Assembly: GCA_964445765.1 (NCBI GenBank)
Contig: CAYULD010000002.1
Location: forward strand, 248,001 to 312,000
DNA from: JANPLD01 sp964445765
Lineage (GTDB): Bacteria; Pseudomonadota; Alphaproteobacteria; Rickettsiales; UBA8987
DNA: 64,000 nt
Direction of reading: 5' to 3'
In this document: positions 8,216 through 17,357 of the stretch, in pieces
Numbering within the stretch: the stretch's first letter is position 1
How the letters are laid out: the number at the start of each line of letters is the position of its first letter
Program-made: the position numbers and the translations under genes
Notes under the pieces: generated by a model
The model's input: only the letters and a program-made list of their open reading frames with translations
What the model was told of the DNA's origin: nothing
The model's database searches: none

Positions 8216-9678
8216 CTACCACCTCCCGCGATGCCTCTTGCAACGCCTGTTGCTGATTTAAGAATATTTTGCGTTGCCATTATTGGTTTTTCATTAATTC
8301 CGCCTTTGCCACTATTTTCTATTGCTGGGTTTGAGATTGGCGCAACTACTGCGTCACCGGTTATTTTATATATCATTGCGGGAATTTGTTTTATAAAACC
8401 AAGCATTATGAATAATAATAATATAGTTGCAAGTTGTGCACCTGATAAATCTGAAATATCGTCGTGATTCAAGCCATTTTGCCCTTCCCCTAATTTAAGT
8501 TTAGGGGCATAAAATTTGCAATTACTGCTTTTTGAGGTAACAACACCGCCATTTTGCTGAAGATTTCCGGCTTGTTGCTCCGCCTGAACATCTCTATTAC
8601 TGCTATTTAATTTTTCTGCCTCTTCATCAGCTGAGGCCTTGTAAGAGCCACAATCAAATAATTTTATTTGCCCATTTTCACCCCTTTCTAATTGAATTTG
8701 CACTTTTTGATAAGGTTGCTCAAGTTTTGTAGTTAGCTTATCAATAACCACCATTGTTAAGCCTAAGAATGAAACAAAAATTATAGGTTGCACCGCATAG
8801 CCAATAAAGCTAGTAAACCATACAAAAGCTGATCTCTTAAATGATTCAAATAATAAAGCAACTGCAGCAAGCGGGGCGATTGCTATTAAGAAATTTAACG
8901 CAATAGTAATGGTGGCATAAAATAAAATTGCTTGTGCCATTGCAAATAAAAGCGTGGTTACAAACCCTAGTGCAATTGTGGTTATGCTTGCCCCTACCCC
9001 GCCAGTGAAAAATAAGCCTGCGATTAAAGCAAATAAGCCAATAAATAATTCTTGCCTTCGTTGTTCATCAAATTGTTGTTGTGTAGTTGCATTCTCACCT
9101 GCGGTAAATTTTTGCTCTGCCCCCTCAACGCCAAATAATTTTAATATATATTTATCAAAAGTATCAAAAATATCTGTTTTAAGGGTTTCTTCCGTATTGG
9201 TGGCGATTTTATTTTCAAGAATAGAATTAAGCACTAAAACTGAAAAATATTTTGGGGAAGAAACCATAGTATCCCTAATAGTTTTCAGATAATCCCCTGT
9301 TGCTGGGCTTGTTACAGCTAAAACTAATGCCACCTTAAATATAAAAACTAAACTAACTGCTCTGGTAGAAACCTGCCCAAACATTGCTTTTATTGAAAAA
9401 AACAATATTGCCATCATTGTCATGTAAAAAACAAAGGTAGAAAAACCTTCAATATATTTATCTATTATAGTATCTGCTGAATTATTGATTAAAACTTCAA
9501 TACATCTAACAATATTTCCAGTTATTCTATTAGGCTTTTTTATTGCTGGATCTTGACAAGTATCTGTAAAATTTAGCTGTTTTGGGTCTATTGCAGGGGG
9601 TGGGCCAGAATAAGCATCATTTGGCAAAAAAATTTGCAGAATAAAAATTGCTAAAATTATTTTCAAATAATATTTCAT
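8212..9678 (-). CDS. virB6: VirB6-like type IV secretion protein (second paralogue)
   Basis: 488-residue VirB6/TrbL-type channel component. A cleavable-looking signal peptide (ILAIFILQIFLPNDAYS) precedes a periplasmic segment with two cysteines (DTCQDPAIKKPNRITGNIVRC), then clustered transmembrane helices, including the core AFVWFTSFIGYAVQPIIFVSFL. A soluble loop rich in Gln/Glu/Asn (about residues 330-400) sits between helices, and the C-terminus is Gly/Ala-rich (GVARGIAGGGR). The shared plan of signal peptide, Cys pair and VirB6 core with its neighbours points to tandem duplication. The first paralogue's stop lies 5 bp upstream. Known rvhB6 proteins of Rickettsiales are also tandem and divergent. 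Confidence 0.87.
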   Translation of the reverse strand: MKYYLKIILAIFILQIFLPNDAYSGPPPAIDPKQLNFTDTCQDPAIKKPNRITGNIVRCIEVLINNSADTIIDKYIEGFSTFVFYMTMMAILFFSIKAMFGQVSTRAVSLVFIFKVALVLAVTSPATGDYLKTIRDTMVSSPKYFSVLVLNSILENKIATNTEETLKTDIFDTFDKYILKLFGVEGAEQKFTAGENATTQQQFDEQRRQELFIGLFALIAGLFFTGGVGASITTIALGFVTTLLFAMAQAILFYATITIALNFLIAIAPLAAVALLFESFKRSAFVWFTSFIGYAVQPIIFVSFLGLTMVVIDKLTTKLEQPYQKVQIQLERGENGQIKLFDCGSYKASADEEAEKLNSSNRDVQAEQQAGNLQQNGGVVTSKSSNCKFYAPKLKLGEGQNGLNHDDISDLSGAQLATILLLFIMLGFIKQIPAMIYKITGDAVVAPISNPAIENSGKGGINEKPIMATQNILKSATGVARGIAGGGR

Positions 9679-9683
9679 TTATT

Positions 9684-11621
9684 TTATTGCTTAAATGATG
9701 CCGTTATTCTTCTAACACTCATATTATATAAATTTATCATTTTATCTGCAGGTGTTGCCCCTGCCCCTGAAAGCCTTGCGGCAAAATTCTGCACATTGCC
9801 CATAAAGCTATAAGTTACTGATAAGGTTAAAAATAAAACTATAAGAAGTTGCATATAAGCGGTTTTATCTAGGTAATCTTGCCTTTCCCAGCGTGCTATT
9901 TTATCTTCAATAAATTTTTTCATAGCCGGTGAAGCATTAACAAATTTATACCATTCTTCTGGGTCAGTTAAATTGGTTGTAAGAAGTGTGAACCTTGCTA
10001 TTTCTTCTGCTGTTAGAATATTTTGAGCTTTAGCTTCATCAAGTAAATTTATAATTCCCTGAACGCTATACATTTGCCTGACTTTCTCATCTGCGTTTTG
10101 AAAATCAAGATGTGGCATTTTGAATTTGCCTGATTCAAAAGAAGACATTCTTGAAAATACGCCAGATAAATTTTCAAATATACCACTATTTCTAGCCCTG
10201 CCCTCTGCAATTATTCTTGGTGCTTCTTTTGCGAATTGAGATTCATCTCTTAGCATATCAGTTTCAACATTTTTATTTCTATCACGAATTTCTACACGAG
10301 TTTTGATAGATTCTTCCATAACTTTCCGCCAATTATCTGCGTTTCTTTGCTCCTCAGAAGATAGAGTTTTTGAAGCCGTTGCTGCATCTTTATAGCCTTT
10401 TTTCGCATCAATAAATTTATCACCAAAATGATAATCTGTAATGCTAACTTTCTCGCCATTTATTTCGGTTTCATAATTTAACACATATTGCAGCGTTAAA
10501 ATCATAAAACTTAGATATGCAAACATCAGCCCCGGTGTTAGCATTGCTGAAAAGAACATCTGCACCCATTTGGTGAATATGTCGCTTGTGGTTTTGAATA
10601 AAAACATTGGGATAATTAGCGGTGCAAATAGCCCTAAAACTAATATAGTGAATAAAGAGGTGATATAAATTAAAACCGCCTGCCCAAATGCCATAATTAA
10701 AATTATAACTATAAACAAGCCTGTTAGCATTAATATTATACCAAAATCCTCGCTGAATAACATCATTACAATAATGATTATGAATGAAAATGATATTCCC
10801 ACTTCAAATTTATCAGTAACTTTGCCGGTGTTTTGCATAAAGGAAAACGGGTCTTGTGCCATATCTGCAAAGGGGTTTTTATCACCTGCAAAAAGCCTAT
10901 AATCATAACAGCCAATTTTTGGCTTTGTTACTGCGCCTATTTTATCTTCATCAGTTGCAAGATCGCCCACATTAATAACGGTGTTATTAAATTTTTCATC
11001 ACAAGAAAATTGTTTCTCTGTATATTTTACTAGCGGGTGAACCCCTAGAATATAGCCAATTACGCAATCAATCCTCTGCCATATAGTATAAGCTTTGTTA
11101 TTATAACTATAGCATAAAAAATCTGTTTGCCTTACCCCTTCTTCCACCTCATTTGCCCTTCTAGTTGTTAAAGCGGTGGTGGTTACATTTACAAATTCTT
11201 CCTGCCCTTTAATGAAGAAATTCATAAATTTAGTGATTGAAGTTGTGTTGTTAAAATTAACTATCGCAACCACAGTTAAGGTAACAATTGCAACTTCTTT
11301 CTTAAGCTCTTTAACGCCTTGCAAACTAAGCCTCATCGCAAAAGACATTATATAAATAATCACCAGTGAATTGCCTGTTGCTACAAAAAAACTATGCATT
11401 CTATTAAGTGCATTTGTAACAAGCCCGTAAGTTGTTTGGTTAGTTATGCATTGCACAATTTTATTGATGAAGCCGGGGTAAAAATTACAGCCTATCGCCG
11501 CACCTTTAACCTTTGAATTAAGCGGATTAGAAAGCGGGTTTGCATTAGTTGGCTCAGAAATATAGATATTTGCTATAAAAATAGTGATAATTAATAAAAA
11601 TATTTTTACTGCATTTTTCAT
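9684..11621 (-). CDS. virB6: VirB6-like type IV secretion protein (first, largest paralogue)
   Basis: 645-residue VirB6-type polytopic protein. After a signal-like N-terminus (IFLLIITIFIANIYIS) comes a Cys-containing periplasmic stretch (GCNFYPGFINKIVQC), TM helices around residues 80-135, a second periplasmic loop with several cysteines, and the VirB6 core (GQAVLIYITSLFTILVLGLFAPLIIPMFLF, here cited in pieces: IYITSLFTILVLG and APLIIPMFLFKT). A long hydrophilic, charged region (about 400-590) follows, and a final helix (MQLLIVLFLTLSVTYSF) near the C-terminus. Extended C-terminal domains are typical of Rickettsiales VirB6 proteins and may face the recipient or periplasm. It lies 6 bp downstream of virB4, so it is cotranscribed. 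Confidence 0.87.
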   Translation of the reverse strand: MKNAVKIFLLIITIFIANIYISEPTNANPLSNPLNSKVKGAAIGCNFYPGFINKIVQCITNQTTYGLVTNALNRMHSFFVATGNSLVIIYIMSFAMRLSLQGVKELKKEVAIVTLTVVAIVNFNNTTSITKFMNFFIKGQEEFVNVTTTALTTRRANEVEEGVRQTDFLCYSYNNKAYTIWQRIDCVIGYILGVHPLVKYTEKQFSCDEKFNNTVINVGDLATDEDKIGAVTKPKIGCYDYRLFAGDKNPFADMAQDPFSFMQNTGKVTDKFEVGISFSFIIIIVMMLFSEDFGIILMLTGLFIVIILIMAFGQAVLIYITSLFTILVLGLFAPLIIPMFLFKTTSDIFTKWVQMFFSAMLTPGLMFAYLSFMILTLQYVLNYETEINGEKVSITDYHFGDKFIDAKKGYKDAATASKTLSSEEQRNADNWRKVMEESIKTRVEIRDRNKNVETDMLRDESQFAKEAPRIIAEGRARNSGIFENLSGVFSRMSSFESGKFKMPHLDFQNADEKVRQMYSVQGIINLLDEAKAQNILTAEEIARFTLLTTNLTDPEEWYKFVNASPAMKKFIEDKIARWERQDYLDKTAYMQLLIVLFLTLSVTYSFMGNVQNFAARLSGAGATPADKMINLYNMSVRRITASFKQ

Positions 11622-11627
11622 CTTAAG

Positions 11628-14027
11628 TTATTTATTTAGAACCCTTTGTCTAAAAATTGGCAACCATTTATCTGGGTCATCGCCCACTTCTTCCCTGATT
11701 TTATCTAAAATTCTAATAGTATCTGCCCTTGCAGAAAGCACCTCAATAAATTCGTTCATTCCGCTTAAATCTATTCTTGCTACAACTGAATCTTCACCTT
11801 GTTTAACAAGGAAATATCTTGAGCCGGGGTCTGTGTATTTAATAATTGCAAATTCACGATTTGAGAGCTTGAAAACATCTTGATAGATTGAAGTTCCCTT
11901 CATATTTGCCAAGAATATTTGTGTTGCAGTTTGCTGAACAAGCGTTTCACTAATTTGAGATTTTGAAATATCTTCCGGTGATTGCGTGGCAAAAACCACC
12001 ATTCCATTTAGTTTTCTTAAAACTTTCAGCCAGTTTTTTATTCTGGGTGCGAAAACTTTATTATCAAGCAATGCCCAAGCCTCATCTAATATAATCATAG
12101 TTGGGGAGCCAGTAAGCGTCATATTAATTCTATGGAATATATACATAAGCACAGGGCCCAATGTCTCTGGGGATTCCAGAACTGGTGCCATTTCAAAGCC
12201 GTGAGTTTTCTTACCACTAAATGATAGTGAATCTTCATCATTATCAAACACCCCTGCCCTTGCCTCTCCGCTATGCCAAATGCGAACCCTGCTTGCGATT
12301 GAGCCGGGTTTTTCTAGCCCTAAAAACGGCACGATATTTCTAAGCACCCTATCTTTTTTGGGGAGTTTATAATTACCATTTATTGCTTCTACAATTCTTT
12401 CTCTTTCCTCGGGGCTAATATCATATTTTCCAGATTCTGAGCATAATGCAGAAAGCCAATCTACTAAAAATTCTTTATTTTCAGGCGTTTCATCTAAGTG
12501 AAGTGGGTTAAAACCCATTTTACCTGAAGGGTCTAAAACAGTAAAACTGCCACCTATTGCCCTAATTAAAATCTCTGCGCCCCTATCTTTATCAAAGAAG
12601 AACATATCTGGCTTAAATTTCTGAGCTTGTGCAGCTAGAAAACCTAGTAAAACCGTTTTACCAGCACCTGTGGGGCCAATTATCATTGAATGCCCAACAT
12701 CTCTTACATGAAAATTAAAATAAAAGGGTGTGCCAGAAGTTGTATCAAGCTGGGTAACAGCAGGGCCCCAATGGTTATTTTTTGGCTTGCCATATGGGTA
12801 ATTATGTAATGGGCACATTCCCACTAAATTTAGCGTATTTATAACTGAAGGCCTTGCGATAAAATCATAATTACAAGGTAGTTGTGCCCAGAAAGAGCCT
12901 TGCAGCGTAAAGGTTTCCCTAACTGGTGAAACATTCACATTTACTAATTCTGAATAAACTTCTGAAACTTGTTGATCTAAATCTTCCAAATTATTGGTAT
13001 ATACAAAAACGCTCATATGGTGTCTGCCGAAGGCAATCTCCCCAGATTGAGCCATATCCATTGCAATGGTTAAATGTTCCATCTGTGAAATTGCTTTATC
13101 CCCTGCACTTCTCATACGATTTTGGTGAAGTTGCATTGAGGTTATTGCCGCTGAGCGATTACTGAAATAAAAAGCGTGAGTTATTACCATTTCATAGGGT
13201 AAATGCAAAAGTGAATCAAACATTCCTGAGTGTGTATAAGGTGGGTATTCCTTGATAGAAATTGCCCCGCCAAATTTGCTTCTGCCTTTTTCATCACGAA
13301 TTTCAACTGCTCTTTTGCCAAAATAAACCCTATTTTTTGAAAGATATTTATCTGCATTAACCGCTGGCACTAAAATATTTGTGGGTGTTGCAGCATTAAG
13401 AACAAGGCTTATAAATTCAAAAACCTCTGAAAAATAGCCTCTATCCTCCCTTCTGATACCAAGCAACCTTGCTTTATAACTTTTTAGAGAGCCAACTAAC
13501 CTGCTTGCTATTTCTTTTAGTGATTTTGCAGCTTCTCTGAGTGCTAAATCTGCTTGTGATTTATCAGCCGCTTGATTCAATTTATTTATAAAACCTACAG
13601 ATTTTGAAACTGTCCCTTCTTTATCCTCTTTATGAATTATGGTTACATATAAATCATTCTTAAAACTAACTTTAGTTTTGTGTTTTTCCTTCCATTTTTC
13701 ATTTAATTCTTTGCAGAAATTATTGTTAAAATCCCCTTCTAATTCTGTGTAATCTCTTTTTCTAACGGTATGAATATAAATTGCATAATTACCCCCAGAA
13801 ACTGACTTAAAAAGCGTGTTTAAGATTGATTTTTTAATATCTAAATCTTCATCATCTGCGGTTTCAAATGAAAACCCTTCCACCTTAATAGTAAGAAGCA
13901 TTTCATTTTTCTTGGTGATTATAATATTTTCATCCCAATGGCCTTTGTAGGGTATAAATTTTGTTTGGCTAATTTCAGTAGCACATACCGCAGATTTTAG
14001 AGCTTTTCTTTTAGTAAATTTTAGCAT
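11628..14027 (-). CDS. virB4: type IV secretion ATPase VirB4
   Basis: Cytoplasmic/inner-membrane AAA-like ATPase that powers type IV secretion assembly and transport, 799 residues, close to the usual length. Walker A is GPTGAGKT (about 451-458), Walker B MIILDEAW (about 644-651), followed by FATQSPED (about 679-686), the conserved Gln-containing motif of VirB4/TraC ATPases. The N-terminal CagE/TrbE/VirB domain covers about residues 180-400. It sits between virB3 and the virB6 series with gaps of 6 bp on each side, the same order as rvhB3-rvhB4a-rvhB6 in Rickettsiales. Intact, with no sign of decay. Confidence 0.96.
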   Translation of the reverse strand: MLKFTKRKALKSAVCATEISQTKFIPYKGHWDENIIITKKNEMLLTIKVEGFSFETADDEDLDIKKSILNTLFKSVSGGNYAIYIHTVRKRDYTELEGDFNNNFCKELNEKWKEKHKTKVSFKNDLYVTIIHKEDKEGTVSKSVGFINKLNQAADKSQADLALREAAKSLKEIASRLVGSLKSYKARLLGIRREDRGYFSEVFEFISLVLNAATPTNILVPAVNADKYLSKNRVYFGKRAVEIRDEKGRSKFGGAISIKEYPPYTHSGMFDSLLHLPYEMVITHAFYFSNRSAAITSMQLHQNRMRSAGDKAISQMEHLTIAMDMAQSGEIAFGRHHMSVFVYTNNLEDLDQQVSEVYSELVNVNVSPVRETFTLQGSFWAQLPCNYDFIARPSVINTLNLVGMCPLHNYPYGKPKNNHWGPAVTQLDTTSGTPFYFNFHVRDVGHSMIIGPTGAGKTVLLGFLAAQAQKFKPDMFFFDKDRGAEILIRAIGGSFTVLDPSGKMGFNPLHLDETPENKEFLVDWLSALCSESGKYDISPEERERIVEAINGNYKLPKKDRVLRNIVPFLGLEKPGSIASRVRIWHSGEARAGVFDNDEDSLSFSGKKTHGFEMAPVLESPETLGPVLMYIFHRINMTLTGSPTMIILDEAWALLDNKVFAPRIKNWLKVLRKLNGMVVFATQSPEDISKSQISETLVQQTATQIFLANMKGTSIYQDVFKLSNREFAIIKYTDPGSRYFLVKQGEDSVVARIDLSGMNEFIEVLSARADTIRILDKIREEVGDDPDKWLPIFRQRVLNK

Positions 14028-14033
14028 TTATTT

Positions 14034-14342
14034 TTAATATAAATCATAAGAGCAAGTATTGCCGTGATAAAACCTGTTCAGGCAAGTTGGCACAGTTAAA
14101 GCCCATATTTTTGCAATTTCCATCCATCTTGGCTCATAAGCACATAAATAATATCCAATGCCGTGAAATATTGCCACACCCGGAATACATAAACCAAAAT
14201 CTTTGATATTAACAAAAACCATCGTCCAAGTTAGAATATTAACGCCAAACCAAGCATAAGTAACCCCAAATATCATAGCTGGCCTTGTTAAAGCTAGGAA
14301 TAATGGGTCTCTCTGAACTTTTCCAGCATCACCTTTTGCCAT
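14034..14342 (-). CDS. virB3: type IV secretion protein VirB3
   Basis: Small inner-membrane component of the type IV secretion system, 102 residues. The N-terminal signature DPLFLALTRPAMIFGV is characteristic of VirB3, and it is followed by two closely spaced hydrophobic segments (VNILTWTMVFVNI and IPGVAIFHGIGYYLCAY). It is the first gene of the minus-strand virB3-virB4-virB6x3 operon, and its upstream 168-bp spacer is shared divergently with holB, so the operon promoter probably lies there. No virB8, B9, B10, B11 or virD4 gene occurs in the window; in Rickettsiales these are commonly located elsewhere. Confidence 0.9.
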   Translation of the reverse strand: MAKGDAGKVQRDPLFLALTRPAMIFGVTYAWFGVNILTWTMVFVNIKDFGLCIPGVAIFHGIGYYLCAYEPRWMEIAKIWALTVPTCLNRFYHGNTCSYDLY

Positions 14343-14510
14343 AAAATCTTAATATTTTTTATTTTTGTATGGTTGCAGATTATCAAAAATTCTTCTATGA
14401 AAATCATTAAGATAATTATGATTTTCATAGTAATTTTACTTATTTTGGTATTATATCACATTTTACTAATAATTGGTTAAAATTTTTTATTTTCATCAAA
14501 ATTTTTACGA

Positions 14511-15509
14511 ATGTTAAATATCAACTCCCCAAAAGAGATAAAAAATTTTATAGGCTCTGAGAAAATCATTAAAAAACTTGATGATTTTCTTATTTCTAAA
14601 GAAATCCCTCAATCTTTAATTTTTTACGGAAATAAAGGCGTTGGTAAGGCAAATGCTGCCTATTTATTCGCAAAAAAACTGCTTTCAATCGGGGTTGAAA
14701 ATATTAAAAAATCTAGTGAAATTGATCTATTCGGTAATATCCCAACCCAAATTGACCAAAATATAATTGAAATAAACCCTATCACTGCCTCTAAAATTGA
14801 GAAGAACCAACACCCAGATTTATTAATTATTGAGCTTAATGAAGATTTAGATAAAAAATCTATCCCCATTGATAAAGTTAGAGAAATTGAGCATTTTGTT
14901 AGCCACAGCCCTGCAGAAGCTAAATATAAATTAGTTATCATAGATTCAGTTGATGATCTTAATATTAATTCTTCAAATGCGATTTTGAAAATCACTGAAG
15001 AGCCTAATAGTAATTCAATATTAATATTAATATCTCATAATATTAACTCACTTTTGCCAACTATAAGATCTCGCTGTTTTGAGTTATTTTTCAAAAACCC
15101 TAATGAAAAAGAATTTCTGGAAATTATAAAAAATTATAATGTTGAATATAATAAAGAAATTGCTGAATATGCAGGTTTTTCACCCGGTGTTTATCTTAAT
15201 ATGCTAAAATATGATACTGAAATTATTATGAAATTTGCAAAAAAATTTCCTGATGTTGATTCTTCAGATATCACAAATATCACATCAATATTCAAAGATG
15301 ATAAAAAAGATAAAAATAAAAGAGATTCAAATTATAATAGCTTTAAGAATATTTTACTTTTTGAGCTTTATGAAAAGGCTAAACATACAAAAAATTCTAA
15401 GCAAATAGATGATTTTTATAATGTTGTTAATATTTTTAATATTAATGAAAAAAGGAATATGGATATCATTCACACTATAAAAGAAATCAAATATCAACTA
15501 TCTAAATAA
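14511..15509 (+). CDS. holB: DNA polymerase III subunit delta prime
   Basis: Clamp-loader subunit, 332 residues, with an AAA+ fold. After the GSEKIIKKLDDFL segment comes QSLIFYGNKGVGKANAA, a Walker A-like loop in which the usual Ser/Thr after GK is Ala, in line with delta prime being a non-hydrolysing subunit. Further hallmarks are KYKLVIIDSVDDLN (Walker B-like), NAILKITEEPNSNSILILIS and the SRC motif in TIRSRCFELFF, which contributes the arginine finger. Very AT-rich codon use. The C-terminal collar domain is short. It is divergent from virB3 and followed by the AT-rich spacer 15510-15764. holA (1-510) and dnaX (21.1 kb) encode partner subunits. Confidence 0.9.
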   Translation: MLNINSPKEIKNFIGSEKIIKKLDDFLISKEIPQSLIFYGNKGVGKANAAYLFAKKLLSIGVENIKKSSEIDLFGNIPTQIDQNIIEINPITASKIEKNQHPDLLIIELNEDLDKKSIPIDKVREIEHFVSHSPAEAKYKLVIIDSVDDLNINSSNAILKITEEPNSNSILILISHNINSLLPTIRSRCFELFFKNPNEKEFLEIIKNYNVEYNKEIAEYAGFSPGVYLNMLKYDTEIIMKFAKKFPDVDSSDITNITSIFKDDKKDKNKRDSNYNSFKNILLFELYEKAKHTKNSKQIDDFYNVVNIFNINEKRNMDIIHTIKEIKYQLSK

Positions 15510-15764
15510 TAAAAATATATATTTTAGTAGTATTTATTAGTTATCATATATAATTAATCTTATAATTTTTTATCAACAGATTTATCAATAATCATAGTTA
15601 TATATTATTTATATAAATCAGATATTTATATATTTTATAAGTATTTGTGAATAAAATTATAAACAGCTAAAATATTGTTGATAAACTTCTTAAATCTATT
15701 CATAAAAACTAATAACATAAGTTAAAATCTATTTATAAAAAACTTATCAACAATTTATCAACAT
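15510..15764. promoter_or_regulatory. AT-rich spacer with clustered DnaA-box-like TTATCAACA sites
   Basis: A 255-bp spacer that is extremely AT-rich. It contains four exact TTATCAACA sites: 15570-15578, 15676-15684 (reverse), 15744-15752 and 15755-15763, plus a near match TTATCAATA at 15582-15590. TTATCAACA differs by one base from the classical DnaA box TTATCCACA. The last two sites are spaced one helical turn apart (11 bp) and end right at the start codon of the next gene. This may be a DnaA-titration or DnaA-regulated promoter site, or part of a replication origin. The nonamer also occurs singly inside coding genes of this AT-rich window, so only the clustering is notable. Confidence 0.45.
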
Positions 15765-16505
15765 ATGAAAATTTTAGGTCATAGGGGTATAAGGCAACCA
15801 GAAAATTTAGATAAGCCATATCAAAATACTATTGAGGCAATAAATTATGCAATAGCTAATAATGCAGATGGTGTTGAAGTTGATGTTATCTTAAGTAAGG
15901 ATAAGATTTGTTATGTAATTCACGATGATGAAATAAAAATTCATAATGGCTCCGATATTAAAATCTCTGAAAATAATTCTGTTAATATTGATATAGAAAA
16001 AATTGGCTTCCCTAAAAATATTTATAAAATCCCTAAATTATCTGAGATATTAGAAGTTTTTAAGCATCAAAAAAATAAAATTCTTAATATAGAAATTAAA
16101 CAAAAATCAATTGCAGAATATGTATTTGATGAGGTTAAAAATTCTAGAATAGCAAAAGAAAATATTATAATTTCATCTTTTAATCATAGTGATTTAGAGA
16201 TTTATAGAAACCTAGATAAAGAAACAAAAATTGGTTTTTTATTTAACTCAGAAGATTCTGAAAAAGAAGGTTATTTTGATTATATAAATAATCTTTCAGA
16301 GAAATTTGGTAACACAATTTTTGTGCCTAATTGCTATTCTAAAAATCCGAAAATATTAAATAGCGAAAGAGAAAAATATTTTTGGACAATAAAAAAAGAA
16401 GAATTAAATAATGGAATATTTGAAAATTTAAGAAAACTTCCTAATAGTAATTTTATTACTGACTATCCAGAGATTTTTTCAGAGTTTATATTGCCTAATG
16501 CTTGA
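15765..16505 (+). CDS. glycerophosphodiester phosphodiesterase family protein
   Basis: GDPD-family TIM-barrel hydrolase of 246 residues that cleaves glycerophosphodiesters to glycerol-3-phosphate and an alcohol. The motifs in order are GHRG (residues 5-8, catalytic His), an N-T-I-E segment (PYQNTIEAINYAI), GVEVDVILSKD with the metal-binding Glu and Asp, VIHDDE with the second catalytic His, and LNIEIKQK with a conserved Glu and Lys. No signal peptide is seen, so it is probably cytoplasmic, like UgpQ. The 3' end overlaps recO convergently by 43 bp. The start codon abuts two TTATCAACA sites, leaving little room for a Shine-Dalgarno. Confidence 0.87.
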   Translation: MKILGHRGIRQPENLDKPYQNTIEAINYAIANNADGVEVDVILSKDKICYVIHDDEIKIHNGSDIKISENNSVNIDIEKIGFPKNIYKIPKLSEILEVFKHQKNKILNIEIKQKSIAEYVFDEVKNSRIAKENIIISSFNHSDLEIYRNLDKETKIGFLFNSEDSEKEGYFDYINNLSEKFGNTIFVPNCYSKNPKILNSEREKYFWTIKKEELNNGIFENLRKLPNSNFITDYPEIFSEFILPNA

Positions 16506-17227
16506 TTTTTAAGCCAAAAATAAAATTCTTCAAAGGCAAAGGGTAGGTTTTTATTCTTTTCAGAAAAAATATGTTTTGCAAGAAAAAACCTTATTATATC
16601 AATAGCTTTTATAATATCTTGATAATCATTTTTTATAAAATTATCATTATTTCCTTTAAGAAAAATCTTAGGAATTATAAATAATTTATCTTTATAAGGC
16701 TCCCCAATATTTTTGGAAACACAAGCCCCAGTTTTAGGTGATATATAAAAAACCTCATCAATACCAGTTTCACTACAGCGATTAAAATCAAATCCAAAGC
16801 CAGCATATTTTAATATATTTAGCTTTAGTAAAACATAATTCTCAAGCCAATTATTAGCATCTTCGGAAATTAACTCAAGATAGCTTAAAAATAAATCATA
16901 TATTTCTTTTATATTTTCTCGCTCTGGAAAAATTTCTAAAATTAGTGCCGATATTGAATTTACTGAAAGAATTTTTTGATAATTATTGTAACAAATAGTT
17001 GCATAAGATTTTTCTGTGCTAATTGTAAGATTTCCTAAATGTTCTTGCAGGCGAGCGTTCCACGTGAAACATATTTGATTGCCACAAATTACATTATTTT
17101 TGTTTTTGGATGAAACCCTATATAAACCATGTATTATGCCATTTTCAAGGCTTAAAATTTTGATAATAGAATTATTCTCACCAAATTTTTGGCTTGAAAG
17201 AATTATTCCTTTATCCTCAATTTTCAT
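16463..17227 (-). CDS. recO: DNA repair protein RecO
   Basis: Recombination mediator of the RecFOR pathway that loads RecA on SSB-coated DNA, about 254 residues. The N-terminal OB-fold starts MKIEDKGIILSSQKFGENNSI, the typical RecO opening, followed by the helical domain with LENYVLLKLNILKYAGFGFDF and the C-S-E-T-G...C remnant of the zinc-binding region. The reading frame is open upstream to 17260, but ATG at 17227 matches the family start. The partner recF lies at 57.5 kb. The last 43 bp overlap the 3' end of the convergent GDPD gene, which is unusual and may allow antisense interference. Confidence 0.88.
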   Translation of the reverse strand: MKIEDKGIILSSQKFGENNSIIKILSLENGIIHGLYRVSSKNKNNVICGNQICFTWNARLQEHLGNLTISTEKSYATICYNNYQKILSVNSISALILEIFPERENIKEIYDLFLSYLELISEDANNWLENYVLLKLNILKYAGFGFDFNRCSETGIDEVFYISPKTGACVSKNIGEPYKDKLFIIPKIFLKGNNDNFIKNDYQDIIKAIDIIRFFLAKHIFSEKNKNLPFAFEEFYFWLKNQALGNINSEKISG

Positions 17228-17265
17228 AATTTTATTTGTTTTGGTATATGAATAATCCAAAAATA

Positions 17266-17337
17266 GTCACTTCGAACGAAGTGAGAAATCTGGTTATATT
17301 ATATTCTTTCTAGATTTCTCGCTTTGCTCGAAATGAC
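17266..17337. repeat. palindromic intergenic element (GTCAyTTCGA...AGAAATCT type)
   Basis: Two 26-bp arms face each other: GTCACTTCGAACGAAG followed by TGAGAAATCT (17266-17291), and AGATTTCTCGCTTTGC followed by TCGAAATGAC (17312-17337). About 22 of 26 positions pair, around a 20-bp AT-rich centre. The half-site resembles the GTCATTTCGAGCGAAGCGAG palindromic repeats scattered through many bacterial genomes. It lies between recO and dgt, both on the minus strand, and could act as an RNA hairpin. Confidence 0.8.
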
Positions 17338-17357
17338 ACTAATTCTTTACCCCACAA

